From Blastococcus sp. CT_GayMR16 (GTDB lineage: Bacteria; Actinomycetota; Actinomycetes; Mycobacteriales; Geodermatophilaceae): a DNA stretch of 64,000 nt. Each line of letters starts with the position of its first letter. Positions within the stretch are counted from its first letter, which is position 1. The translations under genes were made by a program, and so were the position numbers. Below, one piece after another: positions 62,644 through 64,000 of this stretch. Location of the stretch: assembly GCF_004570875.1 (NCBI RefSeq), contig NZ_SPQK01000001.1:248001-312000 (forward strand), written 5' to 3'. The notes under the pieces are model-generated. The model did no database searches. It saw nothing but the letters and a program-made list of their open reading frames with translations, and was not told where the DNA came from.

Positions 62644-63627
62644 TCAGTCGAGGACGGCCGGCAGGCCCAGGAGCAGGAACAGGCCGCTGTCGAGGTCCAG
62701 GAAGCTCGAGATGTGGGCGATCCGCCCGTCCTCCACCTCCAGCACGTGCAGAGCCCACGGCTCCCGTCCACCACCCTCGCGCGGGCGGTACTGCGCGAAT
62801 GCCGGCGTTCCGTTGGCCTCGAGCGGAACCAGCACCGAACCCCGGCAGCCCTCCCCCGGGCCGAGCATCCAGGTGCCGATGTCCTCGGCCCCGCGCAGCC
62901 ACATCTCGTAGGGCGGCATGTGCTGGGTGGCGTCGTCGTGAAGGAGGCGGACGAAGGCGTCGATGTCGTAGCGCTCGAAGGCGTCGACGTAGCGAGCGAG
63001 AAGCTCCCGGTCGTCGGCGTCCAGGGGCCGGGGTGCGGGCGCACCACCAGCGGCGGCGAGCGTCGCCCGGGCCCGCTGCAGCGCGCTGTTGACCGAGGCG
63101 ACCGTGCTGTCGAGGAGCTGGGCCACCTCGTCGGCCTTCCAGCGCAGCACCTCGCGCAGGATCAGGACGGCGCGCTGGCGCGGCGGCAGGTGCTGCAGCG
63201 CCGCGACGAACGCCAGCCGGATCGACTCCTTCGCCACCGCCCGCTCGGCGGGGTCGGCGTCGTCCGGGATCACCTGCCGGTCGAGCACCGGCTCCACCCA
63301 CGCCGTCCCCGGGCGACGCTGGGCCAGGGAGTGCTCGACGGGCTGCCACGGCGATCCGGACAGGTCCATCGGCAGCGCCCGGCGCTGCCGGCCCGACAAC
63401 TGGTCCAGGCACACGTTGGTCGCGATCCGGTACAGCCACGACCGCAGCGCCGACCGGCCCTCGAAGTCGCCCAGACCGCGCCAGGCACGCACCAGCGTCT
63501 CCTGCACCGCGTCCTCGGCGTCGAAGGACGACCCGAGCATCCGGTAGCAGTACCCGGTGAGCTCGCGGCGGTGCTCGAGCAGGCGTGGGTCGAGCTGGTC
63601 GGTCGGTCCGATGGCGACGCTGGTCAC
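62644..63627 (-). CDS. ECF RNA polymerase sigma factor with SnoaL-like domain (SigG type)
   Basis: A 327-residue sigma-70 family factor of the TIGR02960/SigG type. Region 2 includes [26 protein letters not shown], region 4 [24 protein letters not shown], and a C-terminal NTF2/SnoaL-like domain follows ([25 protein letters not shown]). The fused C-terminal domain is thought to replace an anti-sigma factor in some ECF groups. No anti-sigma gene is visible beside it. Start at 63627. Confidence 0.9.
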   Translation of the reverse strand: MTSVAIGPTDQLDPRLLEHRRELTGYCYRMLGSSFDAEDAVQETLVRAWRGLGDFEGRSALRSWLYRIATNVCLDQLSGRQRRALPMDLSGSPWQPVEHSLAQRRPGTAWVEPVLDRQVIPDDADPAERAVAKESIRLAFVAALQHLPPRQRAVLILREVLRWKADEVAQLLDSTVASVNSALQRARATLAAAGGAPAPRPLDADDRELLARYVDAFERYDIDAFVRLLHDDATQHMPPYEMWLRGAEDIGTWMLGPGEGCRGSVLVPLEANGTPAFAQYRPREGGGREPWALHVLEVEDGRIAHISSFLDLDSGLFLLLGLPAVLD

Positions 63628-63852
63628 CTGTGACCACTCCTCGTGTCGTTGTGTCCGTCCAGCAGACCACAGGACGACGACAGTTCGGGAGCCCTGATCG
63701 CCCGGTCGGGGCCGGGACTGGACACGGGGCCGGGGCAGTGCGGGAGCATCGGCGACCGAGATGACCAGCAGCCGACAGTCGGGCGGGCCCGACCCCCGAT
63801 CGACCAGCCAGCGGGATGGGTCCGGACGCCGCCCGGAACCAGGCTCGACGGC

Positions 63853-64000
63853 ATGACCGCAGACACCCTCGTGCTCCCCACCGTGGCCTCGCCCACCCCG
63901 ATCGCCCGCTCGCGCGGCTGGTTCCGCCAGCTCGGCGTCGACACCGGCTACGTCCTCGTGAGCTTCCCCGTCGCCATCGCCGCCTTCGTCGTCCTCGTCA
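63853..64000 (+). CDS. Sensor domain protein, N-terminal fragment
   Basis: Only the first 49 residues lie in the window. [20 protein letters not shown] followed by AAFVVLV matches the start of the membrane sensor domain of actinobacterial two-component histidine kinases or related sensors. The gene continues beyond the window. It is divergent from the ECF sigma factor. Confidence 0.6.
   Translation, partial: MTADTLVLPTVASPTPIARSRGWFRQLGVDTGYVLVSFPVAIAAFVVLV

Noticed and set aside
1-64000. CRISPR arrays, insertion sequences, rRNA operons, integrases
   Set aside because: No regularly spaced direct repeats with unique spacers, transposase motifs, rRNA sequence or recombinase signatures were seen. 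The repeats present are palindromes or a minisatellite.

Overview
This is a chromosomal segment of a very GC-rich actinobacterium. The gene order matches the conserved actinobacterial backbone (hemW, lepA, rpsT, holA, comEC/comEA, gpgP-rsfS-nadD, proA, proB-obg-rpmA-rplU, rne, ndk, folC, valS, clpX-clpP2-clpP1-tig). A selenocysteine tRNA with a CUA anticodon, a state reported for Geodermatophilus and Blastococcus, points to Geodermatophilaceae. The family assignment is inference; no rRNA or species marker is present.

Layout. 0-3 kb: an MpaB-type oxygenase, hemW and a divergent enoyl-CoA hydratase. 3-12.5 kb: an accessory block with a TetR regulator and its operator, the selenocysteine machinery (selB, selA, the tRNA selC, then selD), small enzymes, and a helix-turn-helix plus Clp-N operon. 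12.5-14.9 kb: an LprG-like lipoprotein with an MFS exporter (the lprG-p55 pair). 15-25.4 kb: lepA, rpsT, holA, competence genes, DegV, gpgP, rsfS, nadD. 25.8-33.9 kb: a MoxR/VWA pair, proline biosynthesis (proA, proB), peptide deformylase, obg, L27 and L21. 34-46.7 kb: RNase E/G, a radical-SAM/DUF2344 pair, ndk, an old-yellow-enzyme family member, folC, valS. 46.8-49.4 kb: an acyl-CoA synthetase and a DUF559 endonuclease-like gene bracketed by two near-identical palindromes. 49.5-54.1 kb: the Clp protease operon and trigger factor. 54.2-54.5 kb: tRNA-Pro and tRNA-Gly. 54.5-61.5 kb: a compact accessory operon built around a TerD-FtsK fusion with three ATPase-like modules, plus a WXG100-like protein and a second TerD protein. 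61.8-64 kb: a holin-like gene, a VOC protein, an ECF sigma factor and the start of a sensor protein.

Two systems stand out. First, the complete Sec toolkit is here with a tRNA that reads UAG rather than UGA, while UAG still ends six ordinary genes in the window. Second, the TerD-FtsK locus resembles the engine of type VII secretion (an EccC-like ATPase beside a WXG100-like substrate) but lacks the membrane subunits and carries a TerD domain. Many genes have a TANNNT box only 6-8 nt before the start codon, so leaderless transcription appears common.
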